64,000 bases of DNA from Kudoa neothunni (lineage: Eukaryota; Cnidaria), in NCBI GenBank assembly GCA_964304625.1, contig OZ199839.1, positions 8,928,001 through 8,992,000 of the forward strand, read 5' to 3'. The first letter of the stretch is position 1, and each line of letters opens with the position of its first letter. This document shows positions 37,001 through 49,713 of the stretch, piece after piece. The notes beneath the pieces are model-generated. The model worked only from the letters and a program-made list of their open reading frames with translations. It was not told the origin of the DNA and searched no databases. The translations under genes were made by a program, and so were the position numbers.

Positions 37001-40000
37001 TCAATAGAACTTCCCGCTAATTTATATTATATAGACACAAACAACTTTAATTTTACTTGTTTGTTGACTTTTAATGATACTTATATTATAATTTCCACTA
37101 GGTATAATCTTTATATCGTAGCTGGTATCAGAATAGAGCCCCCCAATAATAAACTCTGTGCTGCATTTATCAACACATAACTTGTTTTGTGAGCAAGTAG
37201 CAGGATAATAATATGATGCAGTTTTCTCTTTGATATAGATAATACATGTGTGCTTTTTTGCTCCCGTATTTGGTGTGAGCGTGAATCCGTTTGCATTAGT
37301 GGTAGCAGTTCCGGTAGTAGCTTTATTCAGAATACCTTGTTGATCTGATAAAAAGAGAATTATTTGTTATAATATAATCAAAATCATACGAGTTTTATGG
37401 AAAAAATATTTCCTTGGTGTATAGTTAGGAATATTTTCTATTATTACCATAATATCATTTGGCAGAATAGCTTCAAGTGGTGATATTTTCAATTCTCCGA
37501 AACTACACGCTGGATCAGGGACAGTTTTCCTATCTGCTTCGCTAACTAGAGGAGCATACGTGTTCCAATACTTTAATGTACATGGCACTGATGCGGAATT
37601 GGTCAATTGTTGACCATCCTCATTCTTATTATTACGACTAATATCAATTTTTATCTTATTATCTGAAGTCGTGGCTGGCACGTCGCTTCCATGTTTTACT
37701 AAATTTAATATAATCTAGGTACGCAATAAAAATATTTACATAAATAGACGTTGTTTTGGTAGGCAATAACAGGAGGCATTCCTAGCTTTAGGACTCGTAT
37801 TTTTACAGTCTTTATTTCTGTTGAAAGATTTTCAAAAAGCATATTACTGCACAAGCCATAATAACAATTTTCATTGTTTTTACAATCACTCGAAAAATAT
37901 TGGCGTGATGATGAGGTCGTCGCGTCAATCCATTCAAATGTGCATATTTCAGATGGTTCTTTATTAACTAATTTTACTTCAAACTGTTTGTTGCCGTCGT
38001 TAACATCCAATTCATAGTAAAAACGATTAAATATTGGAGCGTTATTTTTCACAAAACTATTATCGTAATAATAATGGAAATCAAAATGTTTAGGGCAGCT
38101 AATATAATAATCCTCAACAAACTCTGTGAATGGTATTGAGTAGCTTCTAAAGTTACTCGAAGTGATAGATGATTGCGTTTCTCTGATAGTTGTATCATTA
38201 TCATCATCTTTATACGCGGAACAGCTTAATGAACTTTTATTTAATCCTAACTTTATTTTTCCTCCATCTAGTGATGCAGTATATGTTATCTCCTCGTAAT
38301 CATCTTATAAAATAATTATAGTAGTTCATTAATTATTGTTTACCTTTATAAATTGAATAAACGTGCCCTTTCAAATAACTAATTATTTTAGGTGGATTTG
38401 TGGTCGATGCCTTTTCAGGTTCTTTTCCTGTTGGCAACTTTCCATTTTCCCCAACTTTTTTTTTTTCTTCTTCTTCCTCTCCTTCTCCTATTTTTTTCTG
38501 TTCGTAAGTCGGTGCTTTTGAGTAGCTTTTTTCAATTATACTTCTTTCAGAAATTACTGGAAGACTCTTAACGCCTTGAAACAAAATCGATTTAGAAATA
38601 ATATTATTACTAATTCGTGATTGCGCAGGTGGTGTCAATTCTTTTTTAGTTTCAGTGTATGTGACGGAAACATAATTCGGTTTATTAGAAATATCAATAT
38701 TAATAACTTCTTCTGGTGTAAGGTCGTTGCAACTTTTTTTGATTTCTTCGTTTCCGCGAGCATTCTCATAGCCTGTTAAGTCTGACTTCGATTTTTTGAC
38801 AGTGCATTCTTTACTGTCTACATCTGTTAGGATTCCATTAAATTTTATTCTATATTTATTATCGGATGTGTCAAGTCGTAGAATCATTGGACCAGTATCT
38901 CTCTCCTTTTCACCTATAAAAAATCAAGCTCTATTTCAATACGAAAATACTTTTTATTTCAATATTTTGTGGCTTTGTATTATCTTTATTAAACATAACT
39001 ATGGTGTATGTAAGATCTGGATTAAGAGTATCCCATTGAAAACTTAACATGTTAGATGATACCTTGGGGGCGCACATGGAGTTCAAGCAATCAATAACCG
39101 TTATTCCCGATATTGTTTCTGTTAGTAAATATATCCAATCAGCTTCACTTATTCCCATAGGCGGATTTATAGTAATTTTAGTTGCTTTGTCTGAGCCAGC
39201 ATTACTATATGTAAATGTTGGTGTTTCTTCAATTTCTATTAAAAATATTTAATATTTATCTAAATTTTATACCAGGGGTCATTAACCTTTTTGGGCGACG
39301 GGCCGGACATACATGCCCTAACTCCAATGCAAGCAGTATTAAAATTAATCTTTAAAAATTTGAATTATTCTTAATCCAAGTTTTTTATTTTAATACATAA
39401 ATAAGAATTTATATAATTCTTTTAGAATATAAAGTTAAGTCCAATCAAAAGTATTATATTCTGATAATTTTCACTCCCAATGAAATCAACTTGGGAAACA
39501 ACGATTATATGACGACGCCAAATAATATGAGATGTATTTATATTACCTTTAAAAATATGTCGTACTCTTATAAGAATAATTCAAACGTTATTTTAACAGT
39601 CATATTTATTCCGATTTTCTGATTTAATAAAAATGAATTTTAATCGGCTAGAATGTTTATGTCGACAACATATTGACATTTTGTAAACCGATAAACAAAA
39701 ACTCAAAAATCATTTAATTACTTTAGATATTAAAAATAATGTTATGCTAGCTAATGCATGGCGTGTAGGGTAGAGATAACTGACGGGTCAGATTAAACGA
39801 GCGGGCCGTAGGTTTCCAACCCTTGCTATATACATTACTTGTTGTTTTAACGGTAGTTTCAAAGCATGTGTATCCCACGGAACAAACAGTGATTTTATAG
39901 TTGGTATCAGGATCAAGGTTCACAACTTTGAAAGTGTCACTGCACGTATCTGAACAAAATTTTTTTCTGCCGTCTTTTTCACACGTGGCAGGAAGTTTCG

Positions 40001-41588
40001 AGGGCTCATGTCCTACCGTCGAATAATATAGTTGGCATATAGCATTTGTATTAGTCCCATCAGCAAAACTAATTGATGGAGCAACAGATAATTGTGTATG
40101 TTTATTTGATACAGTAGTTACGGTAATAGCCTTAGTACCTGTGAATTCTTTTCCTACTCAAATATATAAAATTATCATGAATCATTCGTAGATACCTTTT
40201 GTTTTGAAATAAAAATATCTATGATAATACTTAACTTCAGAGGAATCCACAGTTGTTAATCCAGATATTTTAACTCTAAGAACGTATTCTGTTAGGTCGT
40301 TTAATGAGGTAATAGTTTTTGAGCCAAAATTAGTAAGTCCTTCACTACACGTAGCGACTTTCCAAGTAGAACCAATTCCATGAAATTTCTTAATAATTTT
40401 GATTTCTGTAATTTGTGAACTATTTTGGCTGCTGGTGTCATCTTCATTCTTATTAAAATTTGTTAAATCAACAGTTGCTTGGTTATTCGTGACAGTTGCA
40501 GAGGGTTGAGCAGTTCCAACTAATTTTGTATTAAAGAATTTATATGTATAAAATAGTTACATGTAGCAGTTTGAATAAATTCTTTTGATGTTGGATTGTC
40601 ATAAGACTTAACCATTACTTGTGCAAATTTTAAATCTTTCCAGTATTTTAATGTTGCTTTATAGCATGGTTGAAGGCATGGCCCAGCTTTATTTATTTTA
40701 GAGCAGGAAGAGGAAAATAGCGAGTCATCCATGTGTTTGATTCCAAAATAACAAATTTTCGAAGGTGATGGGTTTTGAAGAGTTATAGTATAATAATTCT
40801 GATCAGACGGCTGGTGCTTGGATCCAGTTGAAATAAACCAGTCTTCAATTGGCTTAAGGGGGTTTAATTGAATTTCGGGTAAATTATTTTTAAATTCGAT
40901 GACGTATCTTGAATTATATGATTTTGCGTGCATTTTTATAGTTTGTTCTTCGTAAAACCCGCCAGACGCAGAAACTTGATCTTCTTGTGTTCCATCAAGT
41001 TTTGAAGTAAAGTCACCATTTTTTTTACTTTTAACTGCAACAGTAAATTCATCCATTTGTTTAGTTGCGTTTATATAACTTTTTAAGTATATGTCTATTG
41101 AAATATAAAATCTGTTCTAAATTTCTCAAATACCTCTAACTGAAAAAGATCTTTTGATAACGCATTTCATAGCATCCACGTCATTTTTCCCTTGGCACCA
41201 TTTTAAATATTTGACTTTTTTGAAATCTGTCGGACCAAATTTCAGTGTGACTTTTTTACAGCCATAAACACACATATTGGCTTCCCCATCTTCAGTTGCG
41301 CTGGTTATATCATTGACACAACTAGGAATTTTCATAAGTGTGTTTACGGAGTTATCATAATATTGAAGGACACATTTTCGGTGGCTATTCTCGATATTAT
41401 ACCCAGAGAGTGAAATATGGTATTTATTATCATTGTTTGAAAATTTTAATTCCATTATATTATTATCAATATCATTTGTGAAGTCATAATGTGACTGGAA
41501 AACTAAAAGAAATTCAGAAGAATAATTATTGGGGGAGATTACCTGAGAAAACAAAGAGACATAAGATACCAGAATACCTCTGTCTCAT
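34083..41588 (-). CDS. Large type I membrane protein with repeated cysteine-bearing FN3-like modules (gene G)
   Basis: It starts at 41588 with a signal peptide (MRQRYSGILCLFVFS), then a 40-bp intron. I count about 13-15 modules of roughly 90-110 residues in successive exons. A typical module reads PTCTIYV...C..SDCGTGC then YTITALNPGTSYIISVTI (about 35350-35500), an FN3-like G-strand pattern with three or four added cysteines. Others: ICRIYIKK / CDRIGICENRC (about 35090), CENDGRKK-type C-SDTC (about 39960), CTFEWID / CYYGLC (about 37850), ICYFGIKH / CLQPC (about 40660). A charged EEEEEKKK run lies at about 38450. Near the end are a charged juxtamembrane stretch (EEEKIRSEYSDINIDD, about 34460), a transmembrane helix (MLPIVTALLVVIGIGI) and a tail RKKTSQDTTYDL with stop at 34083. 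One intron holds a hAT MITE. I do not recognise the family; FN3 homology is inferred from pattern. Likely a surface protein. Confidence 0.75.
39273..39825. mobile_element. Non-autonomous hAT element (MITE) inside an intron
   Basis: The left end CAGGGGTCATTAACC and the inverted right end (CAAGGGTTGGAAACC when reversed) are hAT-type terminal repeats, each followed by a GGGCC-containing stretch. Flanking 8-mers TTTTATAC (39265-39272) and CTATATAC (39826-39833) agree at six of eight positions, as expected for an old hAT target duplication. There is no transposase frame. The element sits wholly in one intron of gene G (about 39252-39838). That intron is therefore about 590 bp, while its neighbours are about 50 bp. 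Confidence 0.8.
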
Positions 41589-43430
41589 ATTTGTGGTAAT
41601 AGAATTTCTTAATAACGAAGACAATAAAACTTAATAATAAAGATGATTATATTATTGTTTCAGCAAAATCTTCAGTATATTAAACTTATTAGACACTAAT
41701 AATCAATGGCCATTCATATTTAATGAGATTATTGTCAAAAAAATTGATTGTTTTGTTTACCTAAAAATTTTTGATTTTAAATATTAATTGATACATATAA
41801 TTTTCTTATTACTTGAAATAATTTTTAATATATTGTATGAAAAATTATTACGCGATAATCATCCAGTAGAAAACGAAGTGGAATTAAGATGGATTATTAA
41901 GCTGACCAAAATCATTATTATTTAATAAGAATTAATATTCCTGTAGATTTTAGGAGAAACAACAAATTTCGTCAACATTTAACTAGAATTGTATTATAAC
42001 CTTCTCTTGTGTGAATTTTTTTAAAGATTAACTTCTAACCTATATCCTTTTCCGATAAATTAGTGCTGTTATTCTTCCTTGACTAAGATAATTTTTCATT
42101 TTTACTTAATTCCGTTCAAACAAATTAAGTTATCTCGATTATAGCTGCATAAATGATCTCATTTACAAATTAATAATTATATGAGTGGATCAATTTGAAA
42201 AAATCAACCTGAAAGACACAGAATACATTTTTTAATATAATTATAATATTCGGTTGGATAAACAATATAAGCGGTATTTTGTATCTTTACATTTTTATCA
42301 GTATTTATTGGAATATTTATCTTTGGGGTTACTTCTCACACCATTAATAGGCAGTATACTAATCAATATTAAACAAAGCTAATATGGTATTATTTATCCG
42401 TTAATTCCGAATATTATGTACAATTTTCATTTTCAATAATGGATCATTTTTTAATTGAAATAATTAATATATACAAAGTATTATATCGAAAAGTAGGATA
42501 AAAACGATAAATTTAATTTTATATTCTCATTATCAACAAAAAATAAATTTCTTCTTTAGAGATGTCGATGAAAAGAATTCTGACTGTTTTTATCAGAATA
42601 ATTATTTAAGATAGGTCCGGACTTCACAATCTTTGGTTACGTTGAATATACGCGGAAAGTATTCGGCGCATATATTGAATTATAATAAATATTACGAAAT
42701 GAATTACTAAGGAATATGACACATTAACTGTTTTAGGTGTATAATATTATTTTTAATTATATAATAGTTTTTGAATGTATTCCATACGTTTGAAACCTAT
42801 TATTATGTAAGTACATAATTAATTAATTGTTTTTTCCGCATTGTGAACGTTAATAATCCTTTTAGTTAAAAATTTTCGTAGGAATATTTTATATTGCATT
42901 ATCAATTGGTTTTTTCGTATTAAAACAGATTTCATTATAAAGAAATATAGATTAAATAAACTTATGCTGTTCAATTTTGGTTATCTTATGTTTTAGATTA
43001 TTAATAACTATAATGTTTATTTATCATCTCCATTAAAAAATGAAGAATTATTAAAAATTTATTTTTTCTTCATTAATTTAAAACTTTGATAATTTTAATC
43101 ATAACGCCATGAAACATTAATTTTTTTTACGCATAAAGTATAATAAAAGGTTTACTCTTCAATAATAACATTGATAATATATTTAAAAATTTTTATATTG
43201 TGATTATCTATTAAACTTTTAATACTTGCCTATTGAATAAGTTATTAATAATAATATTTATTATTTTTGGCAAAAGGTTGTAAAATATAGGCAATTTTTG
43301 AAGAAAATTCTCAATTTAATGTATTACTGAATTATATTTAGAACATATCTTTTAATTATTTTTAAATTAATCTATTGGTTGGTAATATGCTTTCATATCC
43401 CTACTTTATAAATATATTATACTAACCCTC

Positions 43431-43500
43431 TAACAAACGAAAAAACAATCACCCTCTAACGAGTTTGGGGGTAAAAAAGACCCCAGAATTTTTTTCTTTT
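43431..43500. mobile_element. Possible piggyBac-like terminus (fragment)
   Basis: ACCCTCTAACGAGTTTGGGG followed by GTAAAAAAGACCCC forms the CCCT-start plus GGGGT-x-GACCCC palindrome common at piggyBac-like ends. Related sequences occur at 53661 and near 63796. The other terminus was not found. Confidence 0.3.
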
Positions 43501-44349
43501 AATGCATTCAAAATACAATTTTTAGTGTAGAAATCCAAGTTTTACACCGTTTTGTAACGCCTAATCCAGTATTATGGACTTAGATAGTAAACAGTCCGGT
43601 ATTATCATTATGAACTCACGTAGATGTGTTGGCTTTAATATGACAAAGACAATATTTTCGTATATATTTAAATTGTTGTCTTAATAAACAATAAAAAACT
43701 TGATCCCTAATTTATTAAATGATAAAATTAGAATTTTGGTTTGAAAAATAATATTCGTGTGTTTATTTCTAATGCAATTTAATAGAACAACCTCCTTTAA
43801 TCGTTTATTTTTATATGCCGATTTTGAATAGTTTAAATCAATTGAATATTAATGGAATTAAAATAAATTTTGATATACGATGATTCATCGAATTTTTAAT
43901 ATTCGGCGATTTATAGAAATTATGCGATTTTATCTAATTTAAAATATTATCTGAAAAAACATAAAGATATTTAATTTAACAAAATTTGGTTTATCTACAA
44001 ATTTTCAAAACTATTTACACTTATTACGACATAAAATAATAAAAATTCTAAATAGAAGTTCTACCTCGTGTCGTTTAAAATAATTATTCTATGTATTCTA
44101 AGCAGTATTTCCATTTAAAATTAGGCGTGTCTGATGTAAATACGTGAAGAGTATACACGTTATCTATAAAAATTATATAAGAGCTAACGACATTGAATTA
44201 TTTCGTTTCGTTTGAGTTCTAAATGAATCGACTAATCACAGTTTAAATTAGGTGGTGTTACTAAACATAATAGAGTCAATGCACATGTAAACTAATCTTT
44301 TTTTAATATTATGAAACGAAATATTATTTTATTATTGTTAGATTAGAAA

Positions 44350-44373
44350 AAAAAAATATATATATATATATAT
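44350..44373. repeat. (TA)n microsatellite
   Basis: About 11 TA units following an A run. Confidence 0.8.
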
Positions 44374-45109
44374 GGATTTTGTTATAATCTTTCAATTTAT
44401 TTAATTGTTGCGATAGAATTCCATTTGTAAACATTAGAAAATTCATAACAACGGATATTGAAATAATTTTTCACAAAGTATTCATTGAATAAACAAACTT
44501 GCTGGCATTTGTCATTTTTATTATCGTGATTTCACACATGTTTAAACTGTGGTGTATAGCTGAAACGAGATAAGAAATTTTTGCCGAAATATATTATCTA
44601 CGTTATTGATTATTTATAGATTATAAGATTAAATCGAAAAATGACGTTACACAATTCTATATTAATTTTTAAAATATTTCCCAAAATTATTATCAAATGT
44701 ATTATATATAAACGAATTAATAAGCCACTTATTTTACAGTAATGAAATGGGTATAACATTAGTTATTAGTTGAGAAATAACAAGGATATATTTGAACGAT
44801 GTGGAGCTTTAATATCCAAATCGTCTTATTTCATAAATTTTAATTTCCAATGAATTAATTTATTTTTAGACTATTTGTATTCTATTTATTAAAAACATAA
44901 ATGAGTTAACTTGAAAAGTAATTTATTAAAAAATCAATAATAATAATTTATATTTTTACATCGCCTAAACAATAAGCTTATTCTTATCAGCGGGCATAAT
45001 TATAATCTATTTAACTAAATTATCCTATTAGAATTAAGATTTGGCTCACTATGATGAAGGTAATATATTTTCATTCCATTAAAAAATCTATCGCCATTTT
45101 TCCATAAAA

Positions 45110-46265
45110 CTAGACTACCATAGTAGTACTATTTGGCGTTTTCATTATTATTATTGGCGAAACTCTCTACTGCCTATCGATGTTTAGTCAGAATTTTTTG
45201 GTCAGAAAACAAAATAATATGATAACGTCGCTAGGAACTATTGCAGGATGTGTCACAACTAGCAGTCTCTCCACGTCACGCTGTAGCTATGCAGCACAGT
45301 TATTTATGCATACAAGTTTTCCTGGAAGTATTTTATATTTATAAATACATTATGTTTTAGAATTATAAAACATCTGTAATCAGTTTATATCTAATTTTTG
45401 GGCCATAAAATGTTAAATAAAACGCAAATATATTTCAATTATTTTTAATGATTAGTAAAGCTACATTATCGCATATTTAGTTGTTCTTTGATTAATTCAA
45501 ATAATAACTATTTATCATTTCTATTGAATTCATTCACATTTATATCTTTGACTGTCAACAGTCATATGATACCAATTAATTTATCATAAATTTATGTCTT
45601 TTTATTTTTTGACCGGCAACCTTCTTATATTATAATTGAAATTTATCAAATATTGGATGAATATTTGATATACTTAATAGGCGACATTGGCGTACCGTTT
45701 CATTCCACAATACGTATATTTCGTTGACTTGACTTAATTTTATTAGCATTTAGGTCATCGTGTGGGTACGTTGAATCTTTTTCTTGTTAATATTTTTGTC
45801 TTTTCTTTAATAGTACACAGCAGCGGAAATATGATTGTGGTCGAATTTCCCCCCAGATTACGTAATTTTTAATCTCGGTTGAATCGATTATAATTTCAAG
45901 TTAGTAACTAAGAGCACGAAGATAAATAAAATAGTTCACATTCTCGGAATATGTTCAGTTCAATTTACGATAGTTTCCCTTGTTCTAATTTTTGTGAAAA
46001 TCTTCCTTTCTGATAAAATAGAACGTTTACCATCCTTCGGCATGATTTTTTCATGTAAATAGATCTTATTATCCCCCAATAATGATTTCTAATGACTTTT
46101 AATGATTTATAGGGATGTTGGAAGTGGCTGCTGCTTCATATCTAACTTACGAAATGTCTTCCACTTATGTTAAAAACGAAACACTTAAATTTGGTGTTTC
46201 ATTTTACCTTATGTGGGGAGGAATTGGGACTAAACTGATTGGAACGCTTATGAGTTTTGCGTAGC
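45110..46265 (+). other. Possible exons of a multi-pass membrane protein
   Basis: Two open stretches have membrane-protein character. About 45122-45345 reads IVVLFGVFIIIIGETLYCLS and SLGTIAGCVTTSSLS. About 46114-46264 reads MLEVAAASYLTYEMSSTYV and FGVSFYLMWGGIGTKLIGTL. The pattern of hydrophobic segments with short loops would fit a transporter such as a major-facilitator protein. No family motif is decisive, the intervening 750 bp is unresolved, and the two pieces may be unrelated or pseudogenic. Confidence 0.25.
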
Positions 46266-47187
46266 TGGTGGTCACCCCTTCATTAATCTCCGTAATAATA
46301 TACCTGTTCAAAAGAAATTATTGATTGTCTGCTTTATTTTATTGTATTACATATCTATTAAATTGTTGAATGGTCTCCCACTGCTCAACATATCTTATCA
46401 GTCGTTATACTCATTTATCAATTCTCTAGTATTCATTGCGTCACAATATAATCAAAAATAATAAATTCTTTTCTTTGTTTAACAAAGCTGTTATATTGTT
46501 TATATTCTTTGACGAAATTATGTTATCATATATGGTATATCGAATATTAAAGGTAAGGTGGACGGACGTCTGCTGCCTTAATTACTGAAAACTTAAATGT
46601 CTATCATTCTTAAATAATTAAAGATTAAAATACTATAGTTAAGTTAAATTTAAGCTCATATTTGATAAAATTGACACAAATATTTGGCATTGGTAACGTA
46701 TTTTCCTCGGTAAGATTATGTTAGCTTAAAATAATCTTACCGTAATGTTTATTTTTTTTAATAGATTCAATAAAATTTCAAATTCCCACTGGTATTTATG
46801 CTTTTTCCATGATTGCTATAGTGTTACGAACTGTTAGAAAATAAATTAAAAAGATTATAGTTTAACAAAATTATAATTACTAGATATATATTTATTATAC
46901 GTAGAATAATTTAAATTTAAAATAATCTTATATTACTGTCCAACAGGTGTCCTACGCAATCATCACTTTTTTTACACTAAACTAGATTTGAATTGTCTAA
47001 TTCTTAATTATAGTAAAGAAAATACTCTTAGCTATGAGATAAACAAAAAATTATTGATCACCGTAAAAAATAGATCAAAAACATGGCTTGTATGTAATGC
47101 AGCGATTCTACCTAATGAGACTCCATTCCCCGACTCATTACGTACGAACCCTGTTGGACTGTCTTGTAACATTCTTAAAAAAAATTA
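46266..47187. other. Intergenic before the hAT element
   Basis: AT-rich. An open stretch at 46988-47194 ends at the hAT target site and shows no recognisable domain. Confidence 0.35.
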
Positions 47188-47195
47188 TTTATAAC

Positions 47196-47741
47196 TAGGG
47201 ATCGTAGTTTTTGTTTAAAATCGAACAAAATAGATTTTAATCGCCGGAATTTTTTAAAAAATTCGATGTATATTTTCAGGGAATATTCTAAATCTTCCGA
47301 TCAACTTGAAATGAATAGTAACCGAAAAGAAATTGATAATTTTAGTGTTGAATCGATCAATATAGACAAGATGGAAAATGAATTAGCATGTTTATATTGC
47401 AAAGTGAAATTATTTCTACAACAACATAGAATTTACACGCAAATAATGTCAAAGGAACCTACTTCGTTAAACAACGTTGGAAGACACTTCTCTACCAGTC
47501 ATTTTTGTAAAGATAGAAAAAATAACAAAATTGAGAAAAATTTGGTTTCTTTTATTGTTCTCGACGTTCTTCCGCTATCGCCATTTGATAAGCAAAGTTT
47601 TTAATGAGGAGCTTTTTCCAAATTTTTTCAAATTTAATATGTTTTAACAGTTATGCATGTGAGCGGCTGACTCAACCAAAGTAAACGTCGATTTTTGTTG
47701 TCGAATTTTCTAAACATAGGCGTCGAAAACTACGATCCCTA
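47196..47741 (+). mobile_element. hAT-family DNA element, internally deleted, with perfect 8-bp target-site duplication
   Basis: The ends are inverted repeats (TAGGGATCGTAGTTTT, 16 bp perfect). TTTATAAC occurs exactly on both sides (47188-47195 and 47742-47749), the 8-bp duplication of hAT insertions. The interior keeps an open frame (47266-47604). It has a zinc-finger-like CLYCKVKL near its middle, RHFSTSHFCKDRKNN, and LVSFIVLDVLPLSPFDKQSF. The last resembles the segment after the BED finger in hAT transposases (x-FI-x-x-D-x-x-P-x-S-x-x-x-x-x-x-F). The catalytic domain is absent, so it is non-autonomous. The perfect duplication suggests a fairly recent insertion. Confidence 0.85.
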
Positions 47742-47749
47742 TTTATAAC

Positions 47750-49713
47750 TCTACCGAAATATTTCATAGTTTTATTCATTTCTTATTGTTAAGTGAAGCG
47801 ACATCAAATATAATCCATACTAATTCATATCCTGGCGATTAACTGTTCAAACTTAAACGCATTAAATGTGTACGAAAATTAAAATTTTACCGAATTTATT
47901 AGTCACTAATTAAATACAATAAAACTGTAATATGAATACATATAAGAAATTAAAAATATTAACCTACAGTTTCTAAATATCTGTCTATAAAAATAAATGC
48001 CCAAAAAACATTCTTAGGGGTCTCAAACTAACAGTATTGTTGAATTAATAACGAATTTACCTATACTGTTAATTTGAGGTGTGATATAACTTAACCGGAG
48101 TATTTTGTGTAATTATTTGACTATTTGGTGGGTCTTAATTCAAATGTCATTTTATATGGATTTTTATTTAGGATAGCCGTCCATTTATTAACTATATCGA
48201 ATTATACTTACAGTTATTCAGTTTGTTTGAATTAATAATAAGTTTGGACTAAAAATAATTTAGAAATATGCATATAAATTATATTTTTAGATAGAGAATC
48301 ATCTTTATATTTTATTATAATATAAAGTTTCAAAAGTTGTTTATTTAACAACAAAAATTTCATTAACAGTTTTAATTCACCATATAACCAACCTAATCAT
48401 TATTTTCTGCTCACAATGCAATGATCAGTAATTGTGTAAATGCCCGTAATAATTTTTTTAATTTTATAAAACAAATATTCTGTAATAAATATAATTTAAA
48501 TAATGCCATCTTCGTTTAAGGAGAGGGTTCCAAACCTGTAATGCGTCATTTATCTCTCTATGCTCAATTCAGAATTATCATAAAACTTTAGTTCTATAAT
48601 AAGATGATAAGATGCATGGATAATATGTATTGATTTTAGATGCTCTTTAGTATTATAGATTTAATTGAACCACTTCCAAGGATTTTTTAGTAGATCGCAC
48701 ATAAGGGCTTCTTCAATCTTTTCATACTAATGGAGACAAATACATACTTTATACAAGAATCCAGATACTTGCGCTTCCTTGATATAAGAAAATCTGAGGA
48801 AAAGATAGTTGGCATCGATCATGTTATTTTATTTCTTATCATTTGGAGCAAACAGACATGCATTTAAAAACGAGTTATTAAATAACGACGGACTCGGTAA
48901 AATGAGGTTTTTTGTAGGGAACCAATCGTACTTGACATAAGATTTCTATACTGAATTATAAATTTCAATAATTTCTTACGTTTTGGGAGCCCATGCTGAA
49001 TGTTATTATATTCTCCTCAACTCTCAGCATGCTCCCGCATATAACCGCCTTGTTTATTACGAATAGAAAATTATTAACGCATCTCAAACCATAAATAAAT
49101 ATTTTTTCAATTAGAATAAATAAATTTTCTCCCAAATATTTATGTTATATATTCTTATAATTATTTTTTTCAATTAAGAATAATGAAGACACTAATACAA
49201 ACTCATATAAGGTTTAATAATATTAGATTCGAAGAAAGTTGGCAATAATCCATACATTTCCGTTTTATATAGCACATGGTTGATTATACATGAGCTCAAT
49301 TAATAAGACGAATATAAATTTATGTATTTGTTGGATTGGAGATTCACTATATAATATGTGAACATATTCTCTCATGTTGGTTGCGACTCAAACTATTCAC
49401 ACCGAGTGCAAAGGAATGCGTTAATGGCGTATCTTATTGATAAAATAATTGTTTTCTTTTAGATATTTAAATATGATATTAAATATCTGATGATAATTCC
49501 ACAAAATATGCTTTTTGGTTAAATTCTCTGAATTATCATTCTCCAAAATTGGTAAAAATTTCTCCCCATAGAATTAATGAGTACGATGGTAATAGAAGAG
49601 GTAGTTGCGCATAATAAACAAACCTCATTTTTTTAAATTAATTTAAAGATGAAAAATTAATAAATATGAGTAAATTATATGGGTTGTGTTATGTTGAAAT
49701 AGAGGAGATAACC
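47750..49713. other. Intergenic, AT-rich
   Basis: No convincing exon was found. A short perfect-stem hairpin at 48984-49037 is listed separately. Confidence 0.4.
48984..49037. repeat. Short hairpin (about 14-bp stem)
   Basis: GGGAGCCCATGCTGA (from 48985) pairs with TCAGCATGCTCCC (to 49036) with one bulge, leaving a loop of about 25 bases. It is GC-richer than the surroundings. It may be a tiny palindromic repeat or a structured RNA. Confidence 0.35.

Larger units (their letters stand above)
41589..45050. other. Intergenic, AT-rich
   Basis: No exon-like sequence was found. It contains a possible piggyBac-like terminus (43431-43500) and a TA microsatellite (about 44350-44373). Confidence 0.45.

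Noticed and set aside
46988-47194. 68-codon plus-strand frame before the hAT element
   Set aside because: No recognisable motif; it ends at the insertion site and probably reflects chance openness.
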